A DNA stretch of 64,000 nucleotides from Nigerium massiliense. GTDB taxonomy: Bacteria; Actinomycetota; Actinomycetes; Propionibacteriales; Propionibacteriaceae. The notes below the pieces were generated by a model. It saw only the letters and a list, made by a program, of their open reading frames with translations, was not told the DNA's origin and made no database searches. The translations under genes and the position numbers were made by a program. This document shows, piece by piece, positions 35,236 through 44,105 of the stretch (position 1 is its first letter; each line of letters opens with the position of its first letter). Where the stretch lies: assembly GCF_000826085.1 (NCBI RefSeq), contig NZ_CCYM01000003.1, forward strand, positions 62,001 to 126,000, written 5' to 3'.

Positions 35236-35279
35236 GGTTCCCTGCCCTTGCGGGGCCCGGGTTCCCTGCCCTTGCGGGG
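35236..35279 (-). repeat. 24-bp tandem repeat coding for KGREPGPR
   Basis: A 20-base segment occurs identically at 35236-35255 and 35260-35279, a period of 24 bases. Related, diverged copies continue to both sides. It encodes the charged linker of the secreted repeat protein. Confidence 0.75.
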
Positions 35280-35689
35280 ATCCTTGCCCTCGCCGGGCCT
35301 GGGTTCGTCGCCCTCGCGGGGCCCCGGTTCCCGGCGCTTGCCCGGCCTCCGGTCCGCGGACTTCTGGGGGGCGTCGACGGACGGCGTGCTCGATGCGGGG
35401 GCGGCGGCGGCCTGCGTGCCGACGGGCATGACGAGGGGCACGGCGAAGCCGACGCTCAGCGTGAGCGTCAGTCCCGCGGCCCCACGCGCGATGCGCGTGG
35501 CGGAATGCGAAGGCGAATGCCGATTCATTGTGGTCCCTGCTGTGCTCGTAGGGTCCCCCAACCCTGTTGTCCCGACAAGTCTAAACCTATCCCGGTGGAT
35601 CTCGGCTCAGAGTCGTCGACTGAGCAGCATCTTGCCACGGGGAGGGGGCGAATTGAGTCCCGACACCAGGCCGGACTCCATGACACGCG

Positions 35690-35734
35690 GCGAACAAAAG
35701 AGCCATTGGCCGGGATCGAAGCCCGGCCAATGGC
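35690..35734 (-). terminator. rho-independent terminator of the initiator tRNA gene
   Basis: GCCATTGGCCGGG (35702-35714) and CCCGGCCAATGGC (35722-35734) form a 13-bp perfect stem with a 7-base loop. On the minus strand it is followed by TCTTTTGTT. It begins 8 bases after the tRNA 3' end. Confidence 0.9.
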
Positions 35735-35742
35735 CTGTGTCG

Positions 35743-35816
35743 TAGCGGGGACAGGATTTGAACCTGTGACCTCTGGGTTATGAGCCCAGCGAGCTACCGA
35801 GCTGCTCCACCCCGCG
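35743..35816 (-). tRNA. initiator tRNA-fMet (CAT)
   Basis: Cloverleaf sequence of 74 bases without an encoded CCA. The anticodon loop is CTCATAA, and the anticodon stem carries the three GC pairs (GGG/CCC) that mark initiator tRNA. The first acceptor position is an unpaired C1-U72, another initiator feature. The T arm contains GGTTCAAATCC. A strong terminator follows. It is distinct from elongator tRNA-Met. Confidence 0.95.
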
Positions 35817-35902
35817 TTGCTCTCTCTACACTAGGCCATCGATCCGAAAGTTCCAAATCGGGCTGCCGACGAGGGCTGCGGCCGCACCAGCCTGCCACCG
35901 GC

Positions 35903-35908
35903 TAGAAT
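35903..35908 (+). promoter_or_regulatory. -10 element of the ABC importer operon
   Basis: TAGAAT, placing the start of transcription about 55 bases before the substrate-binding protein's ATG. The -35 region is not clear. No operator-like symmetry is seen around it. Confidence 0.45.
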
Positions 35909-35971
35909 CACCGCGGCGTCCTGGACGCCTGCTTTCTGAACAGCTACCCGTCCTCTGCGAAGGAGTCTGCC

Positions 35972-37522
35972 ATGGGCCGGTCGAAGCGCACGCGGCGGCT
36001 TCCTCTCATCGCCGCCGTCGCTGTCGTGGCGGCGATGGTCCTCTCTGCCTGCACCCCGGGCGGAGCGGGACCGACCACCTCCAGCGCGCCGGCCCGCACG
36101 CTCACGATCGGCGCGACGGCCGAGCCGCCCACGATGGACCCGATGGCGGTGCCGGCTGCGGCCGGCTCGCAGGTGATGCTCTACAACGTCTACGAGACGC
36201 TCGTGAAGACGGACGCCGAGGGCGACCTGCAGCCACTGCTGGCGCAACGTTGGGAGGTCAGCTCCGACCGGCGCACCTACACGTTCGTGCTCAACAGGGC
36301 CGCGCGGTTCGCCGACGGCACCCCGGTGACGGCCCAGGCGGTCGTCGACAACATCATGCGGATCAAGGATCCGAAGGTCGCCGCCAAGTCCGGCACCGTC
36401 GTTGCGGCGAAGTTGGTGCAGCAGATGGCGATCGTGTCGTCCGCCCAGGCTGTCGACGAGGGGACGCTCAGGGTGACCCTGTCGCGGCCGTCCAACGGGT
36501 GGCTGTACGACATGAGCTCGACGGCGGGCATGGTCGCCAACCCCGCGGGTTTCCGCGACCTCGCGTCCGCGTCCGCGGGCTCCGGCCCCTTCGCCCTCGA
36601 CCGGTGGGCGCGCGGGACGTCCGTCGCCCTGAAGCGCAATCAGGCCTACTGGGGTACCCCGGCACGCTTCGACGAGGTGACGTTCCGCTACTACACCGAC
36701 CCGACAGCGATGACCGCCGCGATGATGTCGGGGCAGCTCGACATCATCAGCAACCTCCAAGCGCCCGACGCCATCGGCCAGTTCGAGGATCCGGCGCGCT
36801 TCAAGGTCATCGAGGGCACCACGAACGGCGAGGTCGTCCTGGGCCTGAACAACGCGACGCCGGCGCTGAAGAACATCAAGGTGCGCCAGGCGATCGCGTC
36901 GGCCATCGACAAGAAGGCGCTTCTCGACACCGTCTGGAACGGCAAGGGGCGCGTCATCGGGTCGATGGCCGTCCCGACCGACCCCTACTTCGAAGACCTG
37001 TCCGGCGTGAACGCGTACAACCCGACGCGCGCCAAGCAGCTGCTGAAGGAGGCGGGCTACGCGGGTGGGCTCACGCTCCGCCTCAAGCCTGCGGCGCTGC
37101 CGTACGCGACCCGCGCCGCCCAGTTCGTGGCCAGCCAACTGCGCGAGGTCGGCGTCACCGTCACGATCGAGGAGCTGCAGTTCCCCAACCGGTGGTCCGA
37201 CGTCGTCTACGGCAAGGCCGACTACGATATGTCGATCGTCGCGCACGTCGAGGCCCGCGATCTGGGCACCTACACCAACCCGAACTACTACTGGCGTTAC
37301 AACAACGCGACGTTCACCAAGCTCTACCTCGAGGCCGACCAGGCCGCGCCCGACCAGTACGTCCCAGACATGAAGCGAGTCGCTCGCTACCTCGCCGACG
37401 ACGCCGCCGGCGTGTGGCTTTTCGTGCTGCCCAACCTCGTCGTCACGAAGCCCAACATCACCGGCATCTCGCAGAACGCGCCGACGCTGAGTTTCGACGT
37501 GACGACGATCGCGGCGGGCTGA
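35972..37522 (+). CDS. ABC transporter substrate-binding lipoprotein (peptide/nickel family)
   Basis: A 516-residue family 5 solute-binding protein. A type II signal peptide ends in LSAC with the lipid-attached cysteine at residue 27. The mature part contains PPTMDPM, YNVYETLVKTD, NRAARFADGTPVTAQAV and IKVRQAIASAIDKKAL, characteristic of oligopeptide/dipeptide/nickel binders. It would sit outside the membrane and deliver substrate to the permeases encoded next. AAGGAG stands 7 bases before ATG 35972. The ligand cannot be told from sequence; peptides, opines or metal chelates are all possible. Confidence 0.92.
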   Translation: MGRSKRTRRLPLIAAVAVVAAMVLSACTPGGAGPTTSSAPARTLTIGATAEPPTMDPMAVPAAAGSQVMLYNVYETLVKTDAEGDLQPLLAQRWEVSSDRRTYTFVLNRAARFADGTPVTAQAVVDNIMRIKDPKVAAKSGTVVAAKLVQQMAIVSSAQAVDEGTLRVTLSRPSNGWLYDMSSTAGMVANPAGFRDLASASAGSGPFALDRWARGTSVALKRNQAYWGTPARFDEVTFRYYTDPTAMTAAMMSGQLDIISNLQAPDAIGQFEDPARFKVIEGTTNGEVVLGLNNATPALKNIKVRQAIASAIDKKALLDTVWNGKGRVIGSMAVPTDPYFEDLSGVNAYNPTRAKQLLKEAGYAGGLTLRLKPAALPYATRAAQFVASQLREVGVTVTIEELQFPNRWSDVVYGKADYDMSIVAHVEARDLGTYTNPNYYWRYNNATFTKLYLEADQAAPDQYVPDMKRVARYLADDAAGVWLFVLPNLVVTKPNITGISQNAPTLSFDVTTIAAG

Positions 37523-37534
37523 CCGGCGTCCTCT

Positions 37535-38485
37535 ATGGCTTCGTCCGTGGCCCGGCGGCTGGGCGTCTTCGTGCTGAGCCTGCTCGCCGCGTCCGTGGTG
37601 ATCTTCCTCATCGCCCAAGCACTGCCGGGCGACGTGGCGCGCATCATGTTGGGCAACGAGGCGTCCCAGGCGGACGTGGACGCCCTGCGCGCCCAGCTCG
37701 GCCTCGACCGTCCGCTGCCGGTGCGGTACCTGGAATGGATGGGCGGGCTGCTGCACGGCGACGCGGGGACTTCCTACCTGTCAGGCGCGCCGGTGTCCGA
37801 ACTCATCGCCCCCCGGCTGGGCGTCACCCTGTGGCTCACGGGGCTGGCGCTGGTTCTGGCCGTGCTGGTGGCCGTCCCTCTCGGCATGGTCGCCGCGCTC
37901 CACCGCCGGGACGCGGGCGGCTTCGTCGTGTCCGCGGTGGCGCAGGTCGGTATGGCGGTGCCGGCGTTCGTGGCGGGCATCGTGCTCGTCGCGGTGTTCT
38001 CGGTGCGGCTGCACCTGCTGCCCGCGACCGGCTACGTGCCGCTGCGCAGCGACCCGCTCGGCTGGGCGCGCAGCCTCGTGCTGCCCGTGGTCGCGCTGGC
38101 CGCGGTGCAGGCGTCCGTCCTGACCCGCTACGTGCGGTCGGCGTTCATCGACGTCCTCACCGAGGACTACTACCGCACCGCCCGCGCCGTCGGCTGGACG
38201 CGTGGGCTGGCGATGCTGCGTCATGGGTTGCGCAACGCGTCCCTGTCTTTGGTGACGGTGCTCGGCCTGCAGCTGGCGTCCGTGCTGGTCGGGGCGATCG
38301 TGATCGAGCAGGTCTTCGTCTTGCCGGGGCTGGGCCAGCTGCTGCTCGAGGCGGTCGCGCAGAAGGACGTCCTGGTCGTCCAGGGGATCGTGATGCTGCT
38401 CGTGGTGTTCGTGCTGCTGATCAACGCACTGGTAGAGGTGGCCGCGGTCGCCCTCGACCCGCGCGTGGGCGAGGAGGTGGCATGA
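37535..38485 (+). CDS. ABC transporter permease, DppB type
   Basis: A 316-residue inner-membrane permease with six expected spans. The N-terminal span (RRLGVFVLSLLAASVVIFLI) is followed by LPGDVARIMLG, a conserved block of the DppB/OppB family, and the cytoplasmic EAA loop includes YYRTARAVGWTRGLAMLRHGLRNA. It forms a heterodimer with the next gene product. The start lies 12 bases after the binding-protein stop with no clear ribosome-binding sequence, so it probably depends on translation from upstream. Its stop overlaps the next ATG. Confidence 0.92.
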   Translation: MASSVARRLGVFVLSLLAASVVIFLIAQALPGDVARIMLGNEASQADVDALRAQLGLDRPLPVRYLEWMGGLLHGDAGTSYLSGAPVSELIAPRLGVTLWLTGLALVLAVLVAVPLGMVAALHRRDAGGFVVSAVAQVGMAVPAFVAGIVLVAVFSVRLHLLPATGYVPLRSDPLGWARSLVLPVVALAAVQASVLTRYVRSAFIDVLTEDYYRTARAVGWTRGLAMLRHGLRNASLSLVTVLGLQLASVLVGAIVIEQVFVLPGLGQLLLEAVAQKDVLVVQGIVMLLVVFVLLINALVEVAAVALDPRVGEEVA

Positions 38486-39294
38486 AGCGCCTCGAGCTCG
38501 GGGTCGGGGTGACGCTGGTGGCGCTCGTGGCCGCTATGGCGGTCGTCTCGTTCGTCTGGACGCCGTACGACCCGATCCGTATCGTGCCGGCGGACCGGCT
38601 GCTGCGGCCCGGTCCCGCTCACCTGCTCGGCACGGACGCCTTCGGCCGCGACCTCTTCTCCCGGCTGCTCGTCGGCGCGCGAAGTTGCCTGAGCGTGGGC
38701 GTGATCTCCGTCGGCATCGCGGCGCTGATCGGTGTTCCGGTCGGGCTTTTCGTCGCGCAGGGGCCACGCTGGCTCGCCCGGGTCGTCCTGCGCGCCACGG
38801 ACATCGCCCAGGCGCTGCCTGCGCTACTGCTGGCCATCCTGCTGGCGGGCGTGTTCGGCGGGTCGACGACGACCGCGATGGTGGCGATCGGCGCGGCGGC
38901 CGTCCCGCAGTTCATCCGGGTGACCCGCGCGGGCGCCCGGCAGGTGCTGTCCAGCGACTACGTGGCGGCCGCGCGATCGGCGGGCATCCCGCGGTGGCGT
39001 ACCGCCTGGACGCACGTGCTGCCGAACATCGGCGCGCTCATCGGCGTCCAGGCCTCGGTGACGTTCGCCATGGCGATCCTCGCCGAGGCGGCGCTGAGCT
39101 ACCTCGGGCTGGCCACCCAGCCGCCCACCCCCACGTGGGGCCGGATGCTCAAGGAGGCCCAGGACTTCCTCTACCTGCAGCCCGGCCAGGTGCTGTGGCC
39201 GGCGCTCGCGGTCGCCGGGGGCGTCCTCGGGTTCAACCTGCTGGGTGACGGACTGCGCGACCGGCTCGATCCACGACTGCGGGAGGCGGCATGA
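38482..39294 (+). CDS. ABC transporter permease, DppC type
   Basis: A 270-residue permease. [26 protein letters not shown] near residue 50 is the signature of DppC/OppC proteins, and the EAA loop reads [26 protein letters not shown] 38482 overlaps the previous stop and has GAGGAGG ahead. The usual long N-terminal cytoplasmic tail of the family is absent. Confidence 0.92.
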   Translation: MKRLELGVGVTLVALVAAMAVVSFVWTPYDPIRIVPADRLLRPGPAHLLGTDAFGRDLFSRLLVGARSCLSVGVISVGIAALIGVPVGLFVAQGPRWLARVVLRATDIAQALPALLLAILLAGVFGGSTTTAMVAIGAAAVPQFIRVTRAGARQVLSSDYVAAARSAGIPRWRTAWTHVLPNIGALIGVQASVTFAMAILAEAALSYLGLATQPPTPTWGRMLKEAQDFLYLQPGQVLWPALAVAGGVLGFNLLGDGLRDRLDPRLREAA

Positions 39295-40121
39295 GCCTGC
39301 TCGAGGTGGACGGCCTGACGGTCGCGTTCGGACGCGGCGCGCCGGCCATCCGCGATGTCTGCCTGCGTGTCGACGCCGGGCAGCGGCTCGGCGTCATCGG
39401 CGAGTCGGGGTCGGGCAAGACCGTCACCGCCCTGGCGATCATGGGCCTGCTGGCCGAGAACGCCCGGCTCAGCGGATCGATCCGGATCGACGGCGACGAG
39501 CTCATCGGGCGTTCCGACCGCGAGCTCGCCCGTCTCCGCGGCGACAAGCTCGGCATGATCTTCCAGGAGCCCCTGTCGGCGCTCGACCCCACGATGCGGT
39601 CGGGCCGGCAGGTGGCCGAGGTGCTGCGGCTGCACGAGGGCGCCGCGGCAGGCGCCGCGCGGGAGCGGGTGCTGGCGATGCTCGCCGAGGTCGGCTTCGA
39701 CGATCCAGAGCGCGTCGCCGACAGCTATCCCTTCCAGCTCTCCGGCGGGCAACGGCAGCGCGTCCTCACCGCCATGGCGCTGATCAACAGCCCCGACCTG
39801 GTCATCTGCGACGAGCCGACCACCGCGCTCGACGTGACCGTGCAGGCGACGGTGCTCGGCGTCCTCGACCGTGTGCTCAGCGACGCCGGCGCGGCCTGCC
39901 TGTTCATCAGCCACGACCTGGCCGTGGTCTCCCAGCTGTGCTCGGACATCGCCGTGATGCTGGACGGCCAGATCGTCGAACGGGGCAGCACCGCCGACAT
40001 CTTCGACCAGCCGCAGCATCCCTACACCCGCGGCCTCGTCGCCACCGCCCGCCTCGACCTCGTCGCGCCCGGAGACCGGCTGCCCGTGATCGGCGACTTC
40101 TACGCGGGGGAGCGCCGATGA
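39291..40121 (+). CDS. ABC transporter ATP-binding protein, DppD type
   Basis: A 276-residue ATPase. Walker A is GESGSGKT (38-45), the Q loop lies in [11 protein letters not shown], the ABC signature is LSGGQRQR, Walker B is [12 protein letters not shown], and the switch His is in ISHDL. It ends soon after HPYTRGL, the C-terminal mark of the oligopeptide-type ATPases, and lacks the longer tail that often follows. The start overlaps the DppC stop (ATGA). It pairs with the next ATPase. Confidence 0.93.
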   Translation: MSLLEVDGLTVAFGRGAPAIRDVCLRVDAGQRLGVIGESGSGKTVTALAIMGLLAENARLSGSIRIDGDELIGRSDRELARLRGDKLGMIFQEPLSALDPTMRSGRQVAEVLRLHEGAAAGAARERVLAMLAEVGFDDPERVADSYPFQLSGGQRQRVLTAMALINSPDLVICDEPTTALDVTVQATVLGVLDRVLSDAGAACLFISHDLAVVSQLCSDIAVMLDGQIVERGSTADIFDQPQHPYTRGLVATARLDLVAPGDRLPVIGDFYAGERR

Positions 40122-40924
40122 GCGAGGGGACCGGCGCGAGCGCGTCCGCTGCCGGGGAGGTGCTCTACGACGTCCGGGGGCTGACCCGGGTATACCGCGG
40201 CGGACGGACTCCAGTGCGGGCACTGGACGGGGTCGACCTCACCGTGCGGGCCGGGCAGCGGCTGGGCATCGTGGGGGAGTCCGGGTCGGGCAAGACGACG
40301 CTGATGAGGCTGCTGGACGCCCTCGACCAGCCGACGTCCGGGACGGTCAGCTTCGCCGGGCGGAGCTTGGCCGAGCCGGAGCGCCGACTCGGCTTCCTGC
40401 GCTCGCGCGTCCAGGTGGTGTTCCAGGACCCACGCTCGTCGCTCGACCCGCGGATGCGGGTGGGACGCATCATCAGCGAGCCGCTGCGCTCACCGCACCT
40501 GCGCGACCGCGGCATCGACCCCGACGCGCGGGTGCGCGAGTTGCTCGTGGCGGTGGGCCTCGACCCCGCCGACGCCGACCGGCACCCGCACGCCTTCTCC
40601 GGTGGCCAGCGGCAGCGCATCGCGATCGCGCGCGCCCTCGCCCCGCGTCCCGACGTCCTGATCGCCGACGAGCCGGTTTCGGCGCTGGACGTCAGCGTCC
40701 GGGCCCAGGTGCTGAACCTGCTCTCCGACCTCGTCGACTCCCTCGGGCTCACGCTCGTCTTCGTCAGCCACGATCTGCGCGTCGTGCGCCACGTCTGCGA
40801 CACCGCGGTCGTCATGCAGCGGGGCCGGATCGTCGAGCAGGGCCCGGCCGAACAGATCTTCACGGACCCGCAGCAGGACTACACCCGGCAGCTGATCGCC
40901 GCGATCCCGCAGTTCCGGCGCTGA
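40118..40924 (+). CDS. ABC transporter ATP-binding protein, DppF type
   Basis: A 268-residue ATPase. Walker A is GESGSGKT (near 53-60), then [44 protein letters not shown] and VSHDL. The C-terminus has [14 protein letters not shown], the family tail. It completes a five-gene importer operon with four successive start/stop overlaps or near-overlaps. Its stop is 113 bases before serA, which has its own promoter. Confidence 0.93.
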   Translation: MSEGTGASASAAGEVLYDVRGLTRVYRGGRTPVRALDGVDLTVRAGQRLGIVGESGSGKTTLMRLLDALDQPTSGTVSFAGRSLAEPERRLGFLRSRVQVVFQDPRSSLDPRMRVGRIISEPLRSPHLRDRGIDPDARVRELLVAVGLDPADADRHPHAFSGGQRQRIAIARALAPRPDVLIADEPVSALDVSVRAQVLNLLSDLVDSLGLTLVFVSHDLRVVRHVCDTAVVMQRGRIVEQGPAEQIFTDPQQDYTRQLIAAIPQFRR

Positions 40925-41024
40925 GCGGCCATCCGCGCGGTCAGGGACCCGGCCCGGGCGGACGCGACGGGAGGGCGTCCTGCTTGAGCCGTGGTCACCG
41001 GTTCGGGCGCCGCCGCGGTTCGCC

Positions 41025-41030
41025 TAAACT
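41025..41030 (+). promoter_or_regulatory. -10 element for a leaderless serA transcript
   Basis: TAAACT followed by 7 bases and the GTG start of serA. No ribosome-binding site is present between the two. Confidence 0.65.
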
Positions 41031-41037
41031 CCCGGCC

Positions 41038-42228
41038 GTGAAAGCGCTGCTGTTGGAGAACATCCATCCGGACGGGATCAACCTGCTCACCGACGCCGGG
41101 GTCGAGGTGGAGACCCGATCGCACGCCCTCGCCGAGGATGACCTGATCGCGGCGCTGCCCGGCTTCGACATGCTCGGCATCCGCTCCCGGACGAACGTGA
41201 CGCCGCGGGTGCTGGCGTCGGCCCCCGACCTGAAGGCCGTCGGTGCGTTCTGCATCGGCACCAACCAGATCGCGCTGCCCGAGGCGACCGCGCACGGCGT
41301 CGCCGTCTTCAACGCGCCCTACAGCAACACCCGCTCGGTGGTGGAGATGGCGCTCGGCAACATCATCGCCCTGGCCCGCCACGTGACCGATCACAACGCC
41401 GCCATGCACGAGGGCCGCTGGAACAAGAGCGCCAAGGGCAGCCACGAGGTGCGCGGCCGAACCCTCGGCATCGTCGGCTACGGCAATATCGGCTCCCAGC
41501 TCTCGGTCGTCGCGGAGTCGTTCGGCATGCACGTGTACTTCTACGACGTGATCGATCGGCTGGCCCTGGGCAACGCCAAGCGTGTCTCCTCGTTGGAGGA
41601 ACTGCTGGACGTCTCCGAGACGATCAGCGTCCACGTGGACGGGCGCCCCAGCAACACGGGGTTGTTCGGCGCCGCCGAGTTCGCGCGGATGCGCCCGCGC
41701 TCACTGTTCCTGAACCTGTCCCGCGGGCCCGTGGCCGACATCGACGCGCTCAAGGCCGCGCTCGATTCTGGTCACATCGCCGGCGCCGCGCTCGACGTCT
41801 ACCCGACCGAGCCGAAGTCCAACGGCGACCCCTTCCTCAGCCCGCTGCGCGGCACACCGAACGTCATCCTCACCCCGCACATCGGCGGATCCACGCAAGA
41901 GGCGCAGGAGAACATCGGGCACTTCGTCGCGGACAAGCTGCTGTCGTACATGAACACCGGGGCCACGGTGCTGAGCGTGAACATGCCCCAGGTGCAGGTG
42001 GAGTCGGCCGACCGCCGCCGCATCGTGAGCATCCACCGCAACGTTCCGGGCGTCCTCGCGAAGATCAACACCCTTCTCGCCGACCTGGGCGTCAACATCG
42101 AGGGACAGACGCTCGCCACCCGCGGCGAGATCGGCTACGTCGTCCTCGACGTCGACACCGACGCGCCCGACGAGGTCATCGCGACGCTGCGCGCCATGCC
42201 CGAATCCATCCGGGTGGACGTGCACTGA
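41038..42228 (+). CDS. serA: D-3-phosphoglycerate dehydrogenase with ACT domain
   Basis: A 396-residue enzyme that starts serine biosynthesis by oxidising 3-phosphoglycerate with NAD. It is of the E. coli type: GRWNKSAKGSHEVRG precedes the NAD-binding GYGNIG, the catalytic His is in LTPHIGGSTQEAQENIG, and the last 75 residues form an ACT domain (IVSIHRNVPGVLAKIN ... GEIGYVVLDVD) for serine feedback. It lacks the extra ASB domain present in mycobacterial SerA. GTG 41038 follows a TANNNT box by 7 bases. Phosphoserine made through this route is a possible phosphate donor for ThrH, encoded 16 kb away. Confidence 0.93.
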   Translation: MKALLLENIHPDGINLLTDAGVEVETRSHALAEDDLIAALPGFDMLGIRSRTNVTPRVLASAPDLKAVGAFCIGTNQIALPEATAHGVAVFNAPYSNTRSVVEMALGNIIALARHVTDHNAAMHEGRWNKSAKGSHEVRGRTLGIVGYGNIGSQLSVVAESFGMHVYFYDVIDRLALGNAKRVSSLEELLDVSETISVHVDGRPSNTGLFGAAEFARMRPRSLFLNLSRGPVADIDALKAALDSGHIAGAALDVYPTEPKSNGDPFLSPLRGTPNVILTPHIGGSTQEAQENIGHFVADKLLSYMNTGATVLSVNMPQVQVESADRRRIVSIHRNVPGVLAKINTLLADLGVNIEGQTLATRGEIGYVVLDVDTDAPDEVIATLRAMPESIRVDVH

Positions 42229-42271
42229 CCCGACGGGCGGCCGCGTCCTCCCGTCCAGGAAGGCGCGGCGC

Positions 42272-43087
42272 TCAGCGGAGCTCCGCGGTGTCCTCGGTCT
42301 CGACGAGGCGTCCGACGATGTCGTCGTGCAGCAGCCCGTTCGTCGCCAGCGCGCCCGGGCCGACCGGGCCCGGGGAGCCGTCCAGGTTGGTGAACCGGCC
42401 ACCGGCCTCGCGGACGATCACGTCGAGAGCGGCCATGTCGTGCAGCGCCAGCTCGGGCTCGGTGGCGATGTCGACCGCGCCCTCGGCCACGAGCATGTAG
42501 CTCCAGAAGTCGCCGTAGGCCCGCGTGCGCCAGCAGTCGCGCATCAGGTCGACGAAAGCTTGGCCGCGGCCGGAGTCGACCCAGCCGCCGATCGAGCTGT
42601 ACGACAGGGACGCGTCGAAGACGCGGTCGACCTTGGACACCCGGATCGGCGCTTGGCCGCTGAGCAACGACTTCCCGGCGAACGCGCCGCTGCCGCGGGA
42701 AGCCCACCAGCGCCGCTGCAGCGCCGGGGCGGACACGACACCCACGACGACCTCGTCGCCCTGCATCAGCGCGATCAGGGTCGCCCACACCGGAACCCCG
42801 CGGACGAAGTTGCGGGTCCCGTCGATCGGGTCGATGACCCAGCGCCGCGGCCCCCAGCCGGTGTCGTCGCCCTCCTCGCCGTGCACGGCGTCGCGCGGAC
42901 GCGCCCGGGCGAGCGTGCGACGGACCGCCTCCTCGACGGCGACGTCCGCGTCGGTGACCTCGGTCATGTCGGGTTTGGTGGACACCCGCAGGTCGAGGGA
43001 ACGGAACCTGTCCATCGAGAGGGAGTCTGCGTTGTCCGCGAGCAGATGGGCGAGGCGCAGGTCGTCGACGAGGGATTGGTCCACCAT
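42272..43087 (-). CDS. hisN: histidinol-phosphatase, inositol monophosphatase family
   Basis: A 271-residue metal-dependent phosphatase. The metal-binding sites are GEE (70-72) and DPIDGTRNF (86-94), with a final LALHDMAALDVIVREAGG block holding the last Asp. The first part (STKPDMTEVTDADVA) matches HisN-type histidinol phosphatases of actinomycetes rather than inositol monophosphatase itself. It would remove phosphate from histidinol phosphate. ATG 43087 follows TAGGCT by 7 bases; that box overlaps the stop of rsgA, so the gene can be transcribed separately from the aroA-rsgA genes upstream. Confidence 0.87.
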   Translation of the reverse strand: MVDQSLVDDLRLAHLLADNADSLSMDRFRSLDLRVSTKPDMTEVTDADVAVEEAVRRTLARARPRDAVHGEEGDDTGWGPRRWVIDPIDGTRNFVRGVPVWATLIALMQGDEVVVGVVSAPALQRRWWASRGSGAFAGKSLLSGQAPIRVSKVDRVFDASLSYSSIGGWVDSGRGQAFVDLMRDCWRTRAYGDFWSYMLVAEGAVDIATEPELALHDMAALDVIVREAGGRFTNLDGSPGPVGPGALATNGLLHDDIVGRLVETEDTAELR

Positions 43088-43094
43088 GGGCGGC

Positions 43095-43100
43095 AGCCTA
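43095..43100 (-). promoter_or_regulatory. -10 element of hisN, overlapping the rsgA stop codon
   Basis: TAGGCT on the minus strand, then 7 bases, then the hisN ATG. The first three bases of the box are the TAG stop of rsgA, so both functions share the same bases. Confidence 0.6.
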
Positions 43101-44105
43101 GCGGTCGTAGCTCGGCGGCGTGGTCCACGACCTCTCCATGCGCCGGAACGATTCCAGGCGCTCGGGTGCCAGCCGCCCCGCGGCGACGGCGGCGTCCAAG
43201 GCGCAATCGGTGGCGGACGAGTCGTGCCGGCAGCCGCGAGGACAGTCCTCGACGATCTCGGCGAGGTCGGGGAACGCCGCGATGATCGAATCGGTCGTGA
43301 CATGCGAGAGCCCGAACGATCGGACGCCCGGCGTGTCGATCACCCAGCCGCCCGGCTCCGGCAGCGGGAGCGCCACCGCGGACGTCGAGGTGTGCCGGCC
43401 ACGCCCGGTGACCTCGTTGACGTGGCCGATCGCGCGCCCGGCGTCCGGGATGAGCGCGTTCACCAGCGTCGACTTGCCGACGCCCGAGTGCCCGACGAAG
43501 ACGGTCTGCCGGTCGGCGAGCAGATCGCGCAGCTCGGTGAGGTCGGCGTCCGGCTCGGTCGCGACGACGCGCAGGTCGAGACCGCGGTAGGCCGCCATCA
43601 ACTGCTGCGGCGAAGCGAGATCGGCCTTCGTGAGCACCAGGAGCGGCTCCAGACCACCGTCGTAGGCCGCCACGAGGATGCGGTCGATCATCCCGGTGCG
43701 CGGCGGGGGGTCGGCCAGCGCCGTCACGATCGCGAGCTGGTCGGCGTTCGCGACGATGGGCCGCTCGTAGGGGTCGTCGTCGTCGGCGGTGCGGCGCAGC
43801 ACCGTGGCCCGCGGCAGCACCTCGACGATGCGGCCCAGGGTGCCCTCCTCGCCGGACGTGTCTCCGACGACCCGGACGCGGTCGCCCACGATGACGCCCT
43901 TGCGGCCCAGCTGCCGGGCCTTGGTCGTCAGCACCTCGCGGGACTCGTCGTCCATCAGCACGGTGTAGCGGCCGCGGTCGACCGCGATCACCCGGGCCAC
44001 CTCGGCGTCCGAGAAGTCAGGGCGGTCCTTGGTGCGCGGGCGCGTGTGCCGCGGCGGACGACCGTACCCGTCCTCTTCGTCGCGCCCGTAGCCGTGCCGG
44101 CTCAC
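43098..44105 (-). CDS. rsgA: ribosome small-subunit-dependent GTPase A
   Basis: A 335-residue circularly permuted GTPase that assists late 30S maturation. Order of motifs: OB domain, then G4 (LTKAD), G1 (GHSGVGKST), G3 (DTPG), and a C-terminal zinc site CPRGCRH...C. The first 35 residues are a charged, arginine- and aspartate-rich extension. GTG 44105 overlaps the aroA stop (GTGA), so aroA and rsgA are coupled, an arrangement also found in mycobacteria. Confidence 0.93.
   Translation of the reverse strand: MSRHGYGRDEEDGYGRPPRHTRPRTKDRPDFSDAEVARVIAVDRGRYTVLMDDESREVLTTKARQLGRKGVIVGDRVRVVGDTSGEEGTLGRIVEVLPRATVLRRTADDDDPYERPIVANADQLAIVTALADPPPRTGMIDRILVAAYDGGLEPLLVLTKADLASPQQLMAAYRGLDLRVVATEPDADLTELRDLLADRQTVFVGHSGVGKSTLVNALIPDAGRAIGHVNEVTGRGRHTSTSAVALPLPEPGGWVIDTPGVRSFGLSHVTTDSIIAAFPDLAEIVEDCPRGCRHDSSATDCALDAAVAAGRLAPERLESFRRMERSWTTPPSYDR

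Larger units (their letters stand above)
34570..35528 (-). pseudogene. frameshifted secreted repeat protein with C-terminal membrane anchor
   Basis: Two frames together make one sensible protein of about 319 residues. Frame A, from ATG 35528, gives a signal peptide (IARGAAGLTLTLSVGFAVPLV), then a charged linker with 8-residue KGREPGPR repeats and a TPTSEPTPP stretch. At a CCCC run (35165-35168) the frame must shift: one more C would join it to frame B, which continues Pro-rich, contains about ten six-residue repeats (PPGTVL type), and ends with a hydrophobic segment (MVGGGALIAGLILTLL) and a basic tail. Without the shift the product would be an Arg-rich 304-residue protein. Either a real mutation, phase variation or a sequencing error. 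No LPxTG signal; homology unrecognised. Confidence 0.6.

Noticed and set aside
35702..35734. 13-bp inverted repeat as an operator or attachment site
   Set aside because: It lies just after the tRNA 3' end and is followed by a T run on the minus strand, so it is a terminator; no integrase or flanking repeat is present.
35743..35816. Elongator tRNA-Met
   Set aside because: Three GC pairs in the anticodon stem and the unpaired C1-U72 mark it as the initiator.
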